The notes: a model not told the origin generated them from the sequence alone. Positions 26,502-35,999 are shown, counted from the first letter of the stretch. The stretch: DNA of 64,000 nucleotides from Pseudovibrio sp947494035 (GCA_947494035.1 CANLTN010000001.1:186001-250000); one strand, 5' to 3'. Program-made: numbers and translations.

Positions 26502-27008
26502 ATGAGTCTAGCCCGCGACATAGACGTCTTAAGACGTGTTCCACTCCTCTCTCAGTTCACTGAGGACCAGTTGCGCCTGCTCGCATTCAGTGCGGAAACA
26601 ATGCAGGTGTCAAAGGGCGGAACAGTGTTTAATGAAGGTGAGCGGGCAGACGGTGGCATCGTGCTGACAATCGGCAAGGTGCAGCTGGAAACCGGTATGG
26701 GGCGCGACGCACGCCCCCAAGGCACCTACGGTCCCGGCACCCTATTTGGCGAAAATGCGTTGATGACTGAGGGCAAACGTCCAGCCCGTGCAGTTGCTCT
26801 CGAAGACTGCGAATTGATCCGCATTCGCCGCGCACTCTTCTCCCGCATGTTGCAGGAATTCCCGGAGACCGCGCGCAAGCTTTACGTCGATAAAGCAAAC
26901 CAGTTCACCTCCACCGCTGCCGCATTGGCGCGTGTAGGTCGCAAACTGCAGGAAGTGGAGGCTCTGAATGAGCGCCACCAGCAAGAAGTTGCCAGCAAAC
27001 GCAAATAA
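26502..27008 (+). CDS. cyclic nucleotide-binding domain protein
   Basis: 168 residues. One cNMP-binding beta-roll spans about residues 10-130 (LLSQFTEDQLRLLAFSAE, GTVFNEGERADGGIVLTIGKV, GPGTLFGENALMTEGKRPARAVA). The phosphate-binding cassette GENALMTEGKRPA is intact in outline. No DNA-binding helix-turn-helix follows; instead a short helical tail rich in Glu, Arg and Gln. It is likely a regulatory or adaptor protein co-transcribed with the CenR-like regulator 25 bp upstream. Confidence 0.8.
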   Translation: MSLARDIDVLRRVPLLSQFTEDQLRLLAFSAETMQVSKGGTVFNEGERADGGIVLTIGKVQLETGMGRDARPQGTYGPGTLFGENALMTEGKRPARAVALEDCELIRIRRALFSRMLQEFPETARKLYVDKANQFTSTAAALARVGRKLQEVEALNERHQQEVASKRK

Positions 27009-27055
27009 AGCCCCCTTCGAAAAGTAAGCGCTGTCTGTAGCCTCAGGAGACGCCC

Positions 27056-27526
27056 TCAAAGCGGCTTCTGCACGCGGTTCTCCTTAAAATCGTAGACAAT
27101 CGAGCTTTCGATCTTGGTGATATAAGCCCGCTTGGTGAACTTCTCAAAGGCAAGGCTCTTCAGATGGTCAATGTCCCGCACCCGAAGGTGGGCAACAATA
27201 TCGTAAGCCCCGCTGATAAGCGCAACAGACTTGACCTCACGCAGCGCGATGACCTCCTGTAGGAACTCTTCGACCAGCAGCGCCTCATGCCTGTCCAGCT
27301 GTATGAGGAACATCGCCTCAAAGCTCACACCATAGGCTTTCGGGTCCACAACAGCATGACTTCCCTGTAAAATCCCGCCTTCTTTCAGTCGCTTAACACG
27401 CTCGTGGCAGGCGGATGGGCTGAGGTTAACCTCAGCGGCGACCTGTTTATTGGATAACAGTGCATTATCCTGCAAAATCTCCAATATAGCGAAGTCTGTT
27501 CGGTCAAGGTGTAGTGTCGAGGTCAT
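27056..27526 (-). CDS. Lrp/AsnC family transcriptional regulator
   Basis: 156 residues. An N-terminal helix-turn-helix is seen in LDRTDFAILEILQDNALLSNKQVAAEVNLSPSACHERVKRL (written here by landmarks: LSNKQVAAEV and SPSACHERV), followed by a RAM/ligand-binding domain (IQLDRHEALLVEEF, LISGAYDIVAHLRVRD). I chose ATG at 27526; the longer open frame upstream does not look like Lrp. It is divergent from a LysE-family exporter with a 91-bp gap, so it probably controls that exporter in response to an amino acid. Confidence 0.88.
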   Translation of the reverse strand: MTSTLHLDRTDFAILEILQDNALLSNKQVAAEVNLSPSACHERVKRLKEGGILQGSHAVVDPKAYGVSFEAMFLIQLDRHEALLVEEFLQEVIALREVKSVALISGAYDIVAHLRVRDIDHLKSLAFEKFTKRAYITKIESSIVYDFKENRVQKPL

Positions 27527-27543
27527 ATTTCGGAAACAATTCG

Positions 27544-27558
27544 ATATTCTGAGGATAT
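27544..27558. promoter_or_regulatory. candidate operator of the Lrp-type regulator
   Basis: 15-bp imperfect dyad ATATTCTGAGGATAT in the 91-bp divergent gap. Arms match at 6 of 7 positions. The length fits Lrp-family sites, and the place fits autoregulation plus exporter control. Not proven. Confidence 0.4.
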
Positions 27559-27617
27559 GCGCCGGAGTATATTCGGGAAAAATATGGAATAAAACCTCTT
27601 GTAAGAAAAATACTCCA

Positions 27618-28241
27618 ATGGCTGCGAATACCCTTCTGTTTTTGATCACCATTTTAAGTCTGATTATCGTACCCGGCCCGGATATGCTCTATGTCACCAG
27701 CAGGGCACTGGCGAGCGGAAAGCCCGCTGCACTTAAAGCATCTGTCGGCATCGCTGGCGGCTATGTTGTTTTCACTGTGCTGGTCGCCGCCGGCTTCCAA
27801 TCCCTTTTCCTGGCAGAGCCAAGGCTGTTTCAGGCGATCCGTTGGGTAGGGTTGGCCTATCTTATGTATCTGGCCTACCGCCTGTTTTTTTCAGGAGGAA
27901 ACTGGACTGCTGAGGGGAACGAGCCTGCACCTGTGGATACGAATGATCTGAAATTCGGCTTCCTGACCAGCTTGCTCAACCCAAAGGGCATGTTCTTCTA
28001 CTTTTCCCTGCTACCGCAGTTCTACATGCCGGAAGTTATGCCGTTCTGGATCTATGCATTGATTTTCGGCATGGTCGCCAGCCTGCTCTGCCTGATCGTT
28101 TATTACGGCGTTGGCAGTCTCGTCTCTGGCCCTGCGCGCGCATGGCTGGCAAATAGCAACAACGGCAAACGCGTCTCCATGCTCGCCAGCCTCTGCGTCT
28201 TCGCAGTCGGCGTCTCCATGGTCGTGGCTGATATGGCCTGA
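27618..28241 (+). CDS. LysE/RhtB family amino-acid exporter
   Basis: 207-residue membrane protein with about six spans. Family landmarks are FLITILSLIIVPGPDMLYV near residue 8, RWVGLAYLMYLAYRLFF near 75 and GFLTSLLNPKGMFFYFSLLPQF near 115. I chose ATG at 27618, which places the classical N-terminus correctly. Divergent pairing with an Lrp-type regulator suggests amino-acid-induced export. Substrate unknown. Confidence 0.88.
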   Translation: MAANTLLFLITILSLIIVPGPDMLYVTSRALASGKPAALKASVGIAGGYVVFTVLVAAGFQSLFLAEPRLFQAIRWVGLAYLMYLAYRLFFSGGNWTAEGNEPAPVDTNDLKFGFLTSLLNPKGMFFYFSLLPQFYMPEVMPFWIYALIFGMVASLLCLIVYYGVGSLVSGPARAWLANSNNGKRVSMLASLCVFAVGVSMVVADMA

Positions 28242-28415
28242 TACTGTCTATATGGTCTCTTGTGGGGTGCGTGGCTTACAAAGCCAAAAGCTTGTGATTG
28301 GACAGCATACTGTCCAGCCAATTGCCACCCCCCGCAAAGGAGCCAACTGGCAATCGTATAGTTCTTGCAAGAGGGCACTGTCCAAATGAAGGAGTTTGTG
28401 ACAAAGGGAGTTGCT

Positions 28416-28970
28416 TTAGCTCACTGTCGATTTAAGCAGCTGCTCCCAGTTTGACCAAGCTTTGGAGGTTGGCTCCTCCCTAATCAGTCTCAGGATGAGT
28501 TCTTCAAATCGTCTGCTGACAGAATGTCCTAGAGCGGATAAGCGTGACTGGGCGTGCAGTCTTCCTGTTCTACTTTGATAGAGCTCCAGAAGGTCTTCGT
28601 GAGCGTCGATACGCTCGGCCAGCTTGCTCAATGAAATGCCGGTAGCCTTCTCGATAGCCAGCCTGAAGTCCGCAAGTGCCTCCTCAGAGTGGTCAAGACG
28701 ACTTTGCGCAATACCGCGTTCCAGATACAATACAGCAAGCTTTTTGTCTTCGGATGCGATGAGATTGGTCAAATAGTTGGTTGCTATCGAAATACTGCAG
28801 GCGCGGATTTTTCTCTCTTCAGCAATTTCGGGCTTCCTACAAGTGCTCGCAAAAATACCTGAAGTAAAACCTATAATCCAGACTAGAACGAAGAGGGCCA
28901 CGAAGCACCAAGTAAAAGCTGAATTAAACGAAAAGCTTTTGTTAGCGTCTTTGTTCACTTGGACCTCCAT
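28416..28970 (-). CDS. hypothetical single-span membrane protein with TPR-like helices
   Basis: 184 residues, not recognised. One membrane helix near residues 20-41 (WCFVALFVLVWIIGFTSGIF), a Cys shortly after it, then an all-helical region. The segment AVLYLERGIAQSRLDHSEEALADFRLAIEKA near residues 78-108 has the spacing of one to two TPR repeats. Start ATG at 28970 has GGAGGT in the complementary strand about 8 bases upstream region (CATGGAGGTCCAAG around the start), so the start is not fully settled. It stands alone between a LysE exporter gene and leuD. Confidence 0.6.
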   Translation of the reverse strand: MEVQVNKDANKSFSFNSAFTWCFVALFVLVWIIGFTSGIFASTCRKPEIAEERKIRACSISIATNYLTNLIASEDKKLAVLYLERGIAQSRLDHSEEALADFRLAIEKATGISLSKLAERIDAHEDLLELYQSRTGRLHAQSRLSALGHSVSRRFEELILRLIREEPTSKAWSNWEQLLKSTVS

Positions 28971-28996
28971 GGATTACAACGCAATCCATACACCAA

Positions 28997-29015
28997 GGGC
29001 GCCACAAGGGCGCCC
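28997..29015. repeat. stem-loop downstream of leuD
   Basis: GGGCGCC (28997-29003) and GGCGCCC (29009-29015) form a perfect 7-bp stem with loop ACAAG, 28 bp after the leuD stop. The A/T tract lies on the wrong side for a classical leuD terminator. Confidence 0.5.
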
Positions 29016-29042
29016 AAAAAACTCTACTAATGACCGTGTTAC

Positions 29043-29648
29043 TCAGTGCCACGGGTGGCTCAGTTCCAGTTGCTTTTCGTAGGTGTCAATGGAGTCGGTC
29101 TTTTCGAATGTCAGACCAATGTCATCAAGGCCGTTCAGCAGGCAATGCTTGCGGTGTGCGTCAACGTCGAATTTGATGCAACCACCGTCAGGCCCTTTAA
29201 TCTCCTGAGCTTCCAGATCAACGGTCAGCGTTGCGTTCGAGCCGCGCGCCGCATCGTCCATCAGCTTGTCGAGATCGTCGTGGCTGACCACGATTGGCAA
29301 AATGCCGTTCTTGAAACAGTTGTTGTAGAAGATGTCAGCGAAGCTGGTAGAGATCACGCAGCGGATACCGAAGTCTAGCAGTGCCCAAGGAGCGTGCTCA
29401 CGGGAAGAACCGCAGCCGAAATTGTCGCCAGCAACGAGGATCTGAGCGTTCCCGTAGCCTGGCTTGTTCAGCACGAACTCTTCGTTTTTGGAGCCATCGT
29501 CATTGGTACGCATCTCATGAAAAAGTGCAGTGCCAAGGCCCGTACGCTTAATGGTTTTAAGAAACTGCTTCGGGATGATCATATCTGTATCGATATTGAC
29601 CAATGGCAAAGGCGCAGCAACGCCTGTCAGTACTGTAAACTTTTCCAT
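29043..29648 (-). CDS. leuD: 3-isopropylmalate dehydratase small subunit
   Basis: Small (swivel) subunit of isopropylmalate isomerase in leucine synthesis; it pairs with LeuC, which is not in the window. 201 residues. The motifs are NIDTDMIIPKQFLK near residue 18 and the loop GDNFGCGSSREHAPWAL near 73. The ATG at 29648 has GAGGAGAG about 6 bases upstream. It lies 40 bp after argC on the same strand, so the two may be co-transcribed. Confidence 0.97.
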   Translation of the reverse strand: MEKFTVLTGVAAPLPLVNIDTDMIIPKQFLKTIKRTGLGTALFHEMRTNDDGSKNEEFVLNKPGYGNAQILVAGDNFGCGSSREHAPWALLDFGIRCVISTSFADIFYNNCFKNGILPIVVSHDDLDKLMDDAARGSNATLTVDLEAQEIKGPDGGCIKFDVDAHRKHCLLNGLDDIGLTFEKTDSIDTYEKQLELSHPWH

Positions 29649-29688
29649 GGAATACTCTCCTCGGATCTCTGGAATTTGCTAATTCTTG

Positions 29689-30636
29689 TTAGGCGACAGC
29701 GAGGTCGATACTCTCGTTCAGGCCCATCATAATATTCAGGTTTTGGACGGCAGCACCGGAAGCGCCTTTACCAAGGTTGTCGTAGACCGCCACCAACAGG
29801 GCCTGTGCCCGGTCGTCATTGGCAAACACGTGCAACTGCATTCTGTTGGTGCCGTTAAACATCTCTGGGCTCAGGTCTTCAATCGCATTCACGCTCTCAA
29901 AAGGCGCAACCTCCACGTCACCGGTTACGCTGGCGAAATGGTCGGCAAGAGCTGCGTGCAGGTCTTTGCCCTTTGGTGCATCGCGGAGCTGTCCAAGCTG
30001 CAACGGCACAAATGTCATCATGCCCTGCGCGTAGTTGCCAACCGCAGGCTGGAACAGCGGGGCATGGGCAAGGTCGGCATACAACTGCATTTCTGGCAGA
30101 TGTTTATGTCCAAACTGCAATCCATACGGCCAATAGGAAGAAGCTTTGTCGCCACTCTCGTACTTCTCGATCATCTGACGGCCACCCCCGCTGTAACCGG
30201 AGATTGCATTCACCGTGAGCGCGTGGGTGGACGGAATAAGGCCAGCTTCCAGCAGCGGACGAACCGTTGCGATTACACCCTGCGGGTAACACCCCGGGTT
30301 GGAAACAAACCGTGCATTGGAGATGATCTCTGCCTGATCACGGGTCATCTCGGGAAAGCCATAGGCCCACTCTGGATTAACACGAAATGCGGAAGACGCA
30401 TCAATCACGCGCGTACTGTCGTTCTCGATGAGTGACACGCTTTCCTTTGCAGCTTCATCAGGAAGGCACAGGATTGCAACGTCAGCAGAGTTCAAAAGCT
30501 CGGCACGCGCCGCCAGCTCCTTGCGGCGCTCTGGGGCGATGCTGAGGATCTCAATGTCATGGCGCCCAGCCAGACGCTCGCGGATCTGTAGACCCGTCGT
30601 TCCGGCTTCTCCATCAATGAACACGCGCACCGACAT
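29689..30636 (-). CDS. argC: N-acetyl-gamma-glutamyl-phosphate reductase (type 2)
   Basis: NADPH-dependent reduction of N-acetylglutamyl phosphate in arginine synthesis. 315 residues, the shorter type 2 form. The N-terminal FIDGEAGTTGLQIRERL is the nucleotide-binding start, NPGCYPQG near residue 116 holds the catalytic Cys, and FGHKHLPEM has the active-site His. ATG at 30636 has AAGGAG 7 bases upstream. Confidence 0.96.
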   Translation of the reverse strand: MSVRVFIDGEAGTTGLQIRERLAGRHDIEILSIAPERRKELAARAELLNSADVAILCLPDEAAKESVSLIENDSTRVIDASSAFRVNPEWAYGFPEMTRDQAEIISNARFVSNPGCYPQGVIATVRPLLEAGLIPSTHALTVNAISGYSGGGRQMIEKYESGDKASSYWPYGLQFGHKHLPEMQLYADLAHAPLFQPAVGNYAQGMMTFVPLQLGQLRDAPKGKDLHAALADHFASVTGDVEVAPFESVNAIEDLSPEMFNGTNRMQLHVFANDDRAQALLVAVYDNLGKGASGAAVQNLNIMMGLNESIDLAVA

Positions 30637-30992
30637 TTTTGACTCCTTGGAGCTGGTAGTTGGAAATAGGTTCAGGGGTTGTACAACGTCCTTCCCCTAT
30701 TGTCACAGAATAGGGGGAGTTTTTTAGGCCTCTGTCCTCAATTGGCAGTTGAGGGGGGCTCAAGCAACATCAGGTTGCCGACTACGCCTTTTTGAGTATA
30801 ACGAGGACCATCAGAACCTGTTCACACCGCTTCAAATTCTCCTGAAATCGGTGTTTTTGCGGTGTTCTTCACGGGATTCGCATTGAAAAACTAAACAAAT
30901 GCACCTTAATAGGTTTCAAAGGCATAGGCGGCGTCCATGTGGCATGTTCGCACAGCCTGTGCCGACTATAATGTTGGATGAGGAACGCCTGA
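30637..30992. other. 356-bp divergent gap between argC and gdh with three hairpins
   Basis: Contains the promoters of two divergent genes. Three consecutive inverted repeats are visible on the plus strand: 30694-30716, CCTCAA/TTGAGG (30736-30754) and GCAAC/GTTGC (30764-30778). No ORF with a ribosome binding site was found. Confidence 0.5.
30694..30726 (+). terminator. terminator-like hairpin in the argC-gdh gap
   Basis: Stem CCCCTATT (30694-30701) / AATAGGGG (30709-30716) with a 7-base loop and a six-T run at 30721-30726. No plus-strand gene precedes it, so it would end either a short antisense or leader transcript. Confidence 0.5.
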
Positions 30993-33900
30993 ATGTCTAG
31001 AACGACAGCCGAGGCAAAAGCTGGGCTAATTGCCGATACCTGTGCACTGCTGATTGACGATAACGAAGACGAAGCAAGGTTTGCCGAAAGCCTCTTCTCG
31101 TACGCCGATACAGAAGATCTCGTAAACTACACCCCATCAGAGCTTGCTGTTGTTTCGCAGGAAGCGTGGGCCGACTTTGCAACGCACCCGCTGGGAACCC
31201 ACCGGATTCGCGTTTTCAATCCGCAGCCAAATGCTGACGGCAAGCAGCTTGAAGACGTCACCATCGTTGAAATCGTCAACGATAACATGGCGTTTCTTGT
31301 ATCCTCGGTGATGGGCGCAATTCAGGTCGCCGGCTACGAAGTTCGCCTCGTCCTGCACCCGCTCTTCGTCGTCGAGCGTGACGCGGAAGGCAATCTTCTA
31401 AAATTCCATGGAACAGTTGGTACAGGCGGAGCATCTGTTCGTCGTGAGAGCCTCATCCATATCCATCTCACACGTCTTAATTCCGATGAAGAGATCAATA
31501 AACTGGAAGAGAACCTTGATCTGGTTCTCAATGATGTTCGTCAGGCCGTGGACGACTGGCGCCCGATGCGCGACAGAATCGAACAAGCGGTTGAAGAATA
31601 CCACCAGATCCGTGAAAAGGCAGACAACAAGACATTTGACGAAGCGATTGCTTTCCTTGAGTGGATGGCCGCAGATAACTTCACCCTTCTGGGTATTCGC
31701 GAATTCATCTTTGATGGGTCCAGTAAAGACGGTGAGTTTTCCCTGATTGAAGGCTCCGGTCTGGGTATTCTGACCGATCCGAAGGTGCGCGTGCTGCGCA
31801 AGGGCGCTGAATTTGTTCTGATGACGCCGGAAATCAGAGAGTTCCTGCTGAAGCCAGACCCATTGATCATCGGCAAGGCCAACATCCGCAGCCGCGTGCA
31901 CCGTCAGGTACACATGGATTACATTGGCGTGAAACTGTATGATGACGATGGCAAATTACGCGGCGAACTGCGCGTTGTCGGCCTCTTCACAGCAACAGCT
32001 TACACCCGCTCAACCAGCTCCATTCCTTACCTCCGCCATAAGACCGCAAAGGTCATGGAAAAATCCGGTTTTGACCCGGAAAGCCACAGTGGTCGTGCGC
32101 TCCGTAACATTCTGGAGGGCTATCCTCGTGATGACCTGTTCCAGATTGACGTAAAGACGCTCACCGAATTCTCCAACGCGATCCTGCAGCTTAACGAGCG
32201 TCCGCGTGTCCGTGTTCTGTCCAGAACCGACAAGTTTAACCGCTTCGTATCGATCCTCACCTACATTCCGCGCGATCACTTCACCACAAGCATTCGCGAG
32301 CGTGTCGGCACGTATCTGGCAAACGTCTATGAAGGGCGCTTGTCCGCATGGTACGCAACGTTCCCTGAAGGCCCGCTGGTCCGCGTCCACTTTATCGTTG
32401 GCCGCTATGAAGGCGACACCCCTCAGCCGTCTCAGGCAGAGCTGGAAGCCGCTATTCTGGAAATCGTGCGCACATGGAATGACGGCCTGAGTGAAGCGTT
32501 ACGCTCCGTTTATGGCAATGCCATTGCTGGCGCGCTGCTGAAGCGCTACGGCGCTGCGTTTGATGGTGAATATACCTCAGCAACACCGGCGGTCCTCGCG
32601 ACCAAGGATATCCGCCGGATTGAGCAGCTCAACGAGAAGCGCCCGCTGGTCATCAGTTTCTACAAACGCGAGCGTGAAGGCAAAGGCCAGATCTCTCTGC
32701 GTGCGTACCACCTGAACAAACCAATTTCGCTCTCCGCGCGTGTACCCATGCTGGAACACCTCGGTTTCCGTGTGATCAACGAGCGCTCCTACCGCATCAC
32801 GCCAGCCGATCGCGAGCTGAGCTACCTGCACGATACCACTCTGCATCTGGACGAAGATCGCTTCCGTAACTTCACGGAAGCAGACATTGAGCGGCTTGGT
32901 GCGTTGTTCCTTGCAGTCTGGAATATGCAGGCTGAAAACGACGGCTACAACGCTCTGGCACTGAGTGCAGGATTGGCATGGCGCGACATCGCGATGATCC
33001 GGGCGCTCTCGCGCTACTTGCGTCAGGCCGGAATCCTCTATTCTGAAGATTATATGTGGGGAACTCTTAACCGCTATCCACAGATCGCTCAGCAGCTCGT
33101 TCACTTGTTCCATACCCGCTTCGATCCGACACTTGGCACCTTCGAACGGTCGGGTAAAGAGAACCGTCTGATTGATGAGATTTCCGCAAGCCTTGAGGAT
33201 GTGACGAGCTTGGATGACGACCGGATTCTCCGCCGTTTCCAGAACCTGATCCTCGCCACGTTGCGCAGCAACTTCTTCCAGTTGGATGACGCTGGCCAGC
33301 CAAAAGCAACCTTCGCCTTCAAGCTTGACCCGCATAAAGTGGAAGGCCTTCCAAAGCCTGTGCCGTACCGCGAAATCTTCGTGTACAGCCCACGCGTAGA
33401 AGGCGTGCACATGCGCTTCGGTCCGGCTGCTCGTGGTGGCCTGCGCTGGTCTGATCGCGCACAGGACTACCGCACAGAAGTGCTTGGCCTTGTAAAGGCG
33501 CAGCAGGTCAAGAACGCTGTGATTGTTCCTGTCGGCTCAAAAGGCGGCTTCCTACCAAAGCAGCTTCCGACAGCCGGTACCCGTGATGAATGGCTCGCAG
33601 AAGGCACAGAAGCCTACAAGATCTTCATCTCTTCCATGCTCGACCTGACAGATAATCTGGATGCCGACCTTGTCGAGCCACCAGAGCTGGTTGTTCGTCA
33701 TGATCAGGACGACCCATACCTCGTTGTGGCAGCTGACAAAGGCACCGCAACCTTCTCTGACACCGCAAACGCGATCTCTGAAGCAAAAGGCTTCTGGCTG
33801 GGCGATGCGTTCGCATCCGGTGGGTCTGCTGGGTATGACCATAAGAAGATGGGCATCACCGCACGCGGCGCATGGGAAGCTGTGAAGCGTCACTTCCGTG

Positions 33901-35801
33901 AGATGGACCGCGATATCCAGAAAGAACCATTCACCGCTTGCGGTGTAGGCGATATGTCCGGTGACGTGTTCGGCAACGGTATGCTGCTCTCCAAGGCAAC
34001 CAAACTGGTCGCCGCGTTCGATCACCGCGATATCTTCCTCGACCCGAATCCGGACCCTGCGACCACGTGGGACGAGCGCAAACGCATGTTCGATCTGGGT
34101 CGTTCCTCCTGGCAGGACTACAACAAGGACCTGATCTCTGAGGGCGGTGGCATTTTCTCCCGCTCGTCCAAGTCGATTCCGCTGTCCATTCAGGTTCAAA
34201 GGCTGCTCGGCCTGAACCAGCCCAAGGCATCTCCTCAGGAGGTCATGACTGCAATCCTGAAGATGAAGGCAGACCTGCTCTGGTTCGGTGGCATCGGCAC
34301 TTACATTCGTGCGTCCGATGAGAACGACAACGACGTGGGCGACCGCGCCAACGACGCCATCCGTATCACCGCAGAGGAAGTCGGTGCCAAGGTCCTTGGT
34401 GAAGGCGCGAACCTGGGCATCACCCAGAAAGCGCGTATCGAGTTCTCTCGTGCGGGTGGCCGTTGTAACTCCGATGCGATTGACAACTCAGCCGGTGTGA
34501 ACTCCTCTGATATGGAAGTGAACATCAAGATCGCGCTGGGCGCAGCAGTGAAAAAGGGCAGCCTGACCATTCCGGAGCGCAACGTCTTCCTGGCGGATAT
34601 GACAGATGAAGTTGCTGAACTGGTGTTGCGCAACAACTACCTGCAAACACTGGCAATCTCGCTCTGTGATCGTCGCGGACTGGAAGATCTGGGCTATCAG
34701 GTCCGCATGATGCAGCAGCTTGAATCTGAGGGTTTGCTGGACCGTGCAGTGGAAAATCTGCCGGACGACGCCACGATCGAAGAGCTGGAAAATGCTGGCC
34801 AGCATCTGTGCCGTCCAGAACTGGGCGTCTTGCTGGCCTACGCCAAGCTGACGCTTCATGACGAACTGCTCAAGAGCTCCGTTCCGGATGACGCGTATCT
34901 CGGGAAAGAGCTGTACCGCTACTTCCCTGAGCAGATGGCCGAAACCTACGAGCAGGAAATCGAGGGGCACCGTCTGCGCCGCGAAATCATCGCAACCATG
35001 CTGGCGAACTCCATCATCAACCGTGGTGGCCCTGCATTCCTGACCCGCATCGTCGATCAGACCGGCGCGTCTGTCGCTGATGTGGCGCACGCCTTCGCAG
35101 CGGTTCGTGATGCATTTGGCCTGACACAGCTGAACCAGGATATCGACGGTCTCGACAACACAATCTCCGGCGAATTGCAGCTCGATATTTATGAGCGAAT
35201 TCAGGATCTTGTGCTCAATCAGGTCATGTGGTTCCTGCGCAACGTTTCCTTTGAAGATGGTCTGGAAGCCGCAATCAACCGCTTCCGTGGCACTGTGGAG
35301 CATCTGTCTCCGCGTCTGGAAACATTCCTGTCAGAGCATCAGGTAGAGGTTCTCAAGACCGAAACCAACCGCCTTGTCGACGCTGGTGTGCCGATCATGA
35401 TCGCGGCCCGCATTGCACGCCTCATTGGTGAAATGGTGATCCCGGATATCGTTCTGGTCTCCGAGAAAACCAAACGCGATGTGGACGAAGTTGCGGTTTC
35501 CTACTTCCGTGTTGCTGAACACTTCAAGTTCGGTGCCATTGAAGAGCTGGCTCGCGAGTATGACATTCGTGACTACTACGACGGTCTCGCACTTGACCGC
35601 TCCCGCTCCGTACTCGCAAAAGCCCTGCGTGATCTGACAGCTCAGGCGCTGGACAGTGAAAACGGCTTTGACGGCTGGCTGGAACGTAATGGCGGAAGAG
35701 CTGAGAGAACACAAAAGGCCACCAACGAGATTCTGGAAAAGGATCTGTCGGTCTCCAAGTTCTCCGTTGCTGCTGGCATGTTGGCGGAACTGGCACACTA
35801 A
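30993..35801 (+). CDS. gdhB: NAD-dependent glutamate dehydrogenase, large 180-kDa type
   Basis: Oxidative deamination of glutamate to 2-oxoglutarate with NAD+. At 1,602 residues it has the length of the GDH-180 class. The N-terminal half carries ACT-like regulatory domains (for example VEIVNDNMAFLVSSVMGAIQ near residue 90); the catalytic core begins near 790 with RFGPAARGGLRWSDRAQDYRTEVLGLVKAQQVKNAVIVPVGSKGG, cited here by its parts GGLRWSDR, VKAQQVKN and VGSKGGF, which carry the substrate-binding lysines. The nucleotide-binding region has GVGDMSGDVFGNGML. Start ATG at 30993. Stand-alone gene with its own terminator; the divergent gap may hold its control signals. Confidence 0.96.
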   Translation: MSRTTAEAKAGLIADTCALLIDDNEDEARFAESLFSYADTEDLVNYTPSELAVVSQEAWADFATHPLGTHRIRVFNPQPNADGKQLEDVTIVEIVNDNMAFLVSSVMGAIQVAGYEVRLVLHPLFVVERDAEGNLLKFHGTVGTGGASVRRESLIHIHLTRLNSDEEINKLEENLDLVLNDVRQAVDDWRPMRDRIEQAVEEYHQIREKADNKTFDEAIAFLEWMAADNFTLLGIREFIFDGSSKDGEFSLIEGSGLGILTDPKVRVLRKGAEFVLMTPEIREFLLKPDPLIIGKANIRSRVHRQVHMDYIGVKLYDDDGKLRGELRVVGLFTATAYTRSTSSIPYLRHKTAKVMEKSGFDPESHSGRALRNILEGYPRDDLFQIDVKTLTEFSNAILQLNERPRVRVLSRTDKFNRFVSILTYIPRDHFTTSIRERVGTYLANVYEGRLSAWYATFPEGPLVRVHFIVGRYEGDTPQPSQAELEAAILEIVRTWNDGLSEALRSVYGNAIAGALLKRYGAAFDGEYTSATPAVLATKDIRRIEQLNEKRPLVISFYKREREGKGQISLRAYHLNKPISLSARVPMLEHLGFRVINERSYRITPADRELSYLHDTTLHLDEDRFRNFTEADIERLGALFLAVWNMQAENDGYNALALSAGLAWRDIAMIRALSRYLRQAGILYSEDYMWGTLNRYPQIAQQLVHLFHTRFDPTLGTFERSGKENRLIDEISASLEDVTSLDDDRILRRFQNLILATLRSNFFQLDDAGQPKATFAFKLDPHKVEGLPKPVPYREIFVYSPRVEGVHMRFGPAARGGLRWSDRAQDYRTEVLGLVKAQQVKNAVIVPVGSKGGFLPKQLPTAGTRDEWLAEGTEAYKIFISSMLDLTDNLDADLVEPPELVVRHDQDDPYLVVAADKGTATFSDTANAISEAKGFWLGDAFASGGSAGYDHKKMGITARGAWEAVKRHFREMDRDIQKEPFTACGVGDMSGDVFGNGMLLSKATKLVAAFDHRDIFLDPNPDPATTWDERKRMFDLGRSSWQDYNKDLISEGGGIFSRSSKSIPLSIQVQRLLGLNQPKASPQEVMTAILKMKADLLWFGGIGTYIRASDENDNDVGDRANDAIRITAEEVGAKVLGEGANLGITQKARIEFSRAGGRCNSDAIDNSAGVNSSDMEVNIKIALGAAVKKGSLTIPERNVFLADMTDEVAELVLRNNYLQTLAISLCDRRGLEDLGYQVRMMQQLESEGLLDRAVENLPDDATIEELENAGQHLCRPELGVLLAYAKLTLHDELLKSSVPDDAYLGKELYRYFPEQMAETYEQEIEGHRLRREIIATMLANSIINRGGPAFLTRIVDQTGASVADVAHAFAAVRDAFGLTQLNQDIDGLDNTISGELQLDIYERIQDLVLNQVMWFLRNVSFEDGLEAAINRFRGTVEHLSPRLETFLSEHQVEVLKTETNRLVDAGVPIMIAARIARLIGEMVIPDIVLVSEKTKRDVDEVAVSYFRVAEHFKFGAIEELAREYDIRDYYDGLALDRSRSVLAKALRDLTAQALDSENGFDGWLERNGGRAERTQKATNEILEKDLSVSKFSVAAGMLAELAH

Positions 35802-35834
35802 TAAGCCCCGCTGAAAAGCAGATAAACAAAAGAG

Positions 35835-35875
35835 AAACCCCGATGCAGCACTCTGCATCGGGGTTTTGTTCTTTT
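35835..35875 (+). terminator. rho-independent terminator of gdh
   Basis: Perfect 13-bp stem AACCCCGATGCAG / CTGCATCGGGGTT with a CACT loop, followed by a T-rich tail. Confidence 0.95.
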
Positions 35876-35999
35876 GAGCCGTGAGGGATCGGTTCTTGGC
35901 ACGTCATTTATGTCCAACAGGCCGACACTTTTCCAATCAAAACCAGTGTCATGATGCACATGGCAAAGGGCAGCCCTGATCTCTGACAATCAGTCGGTG

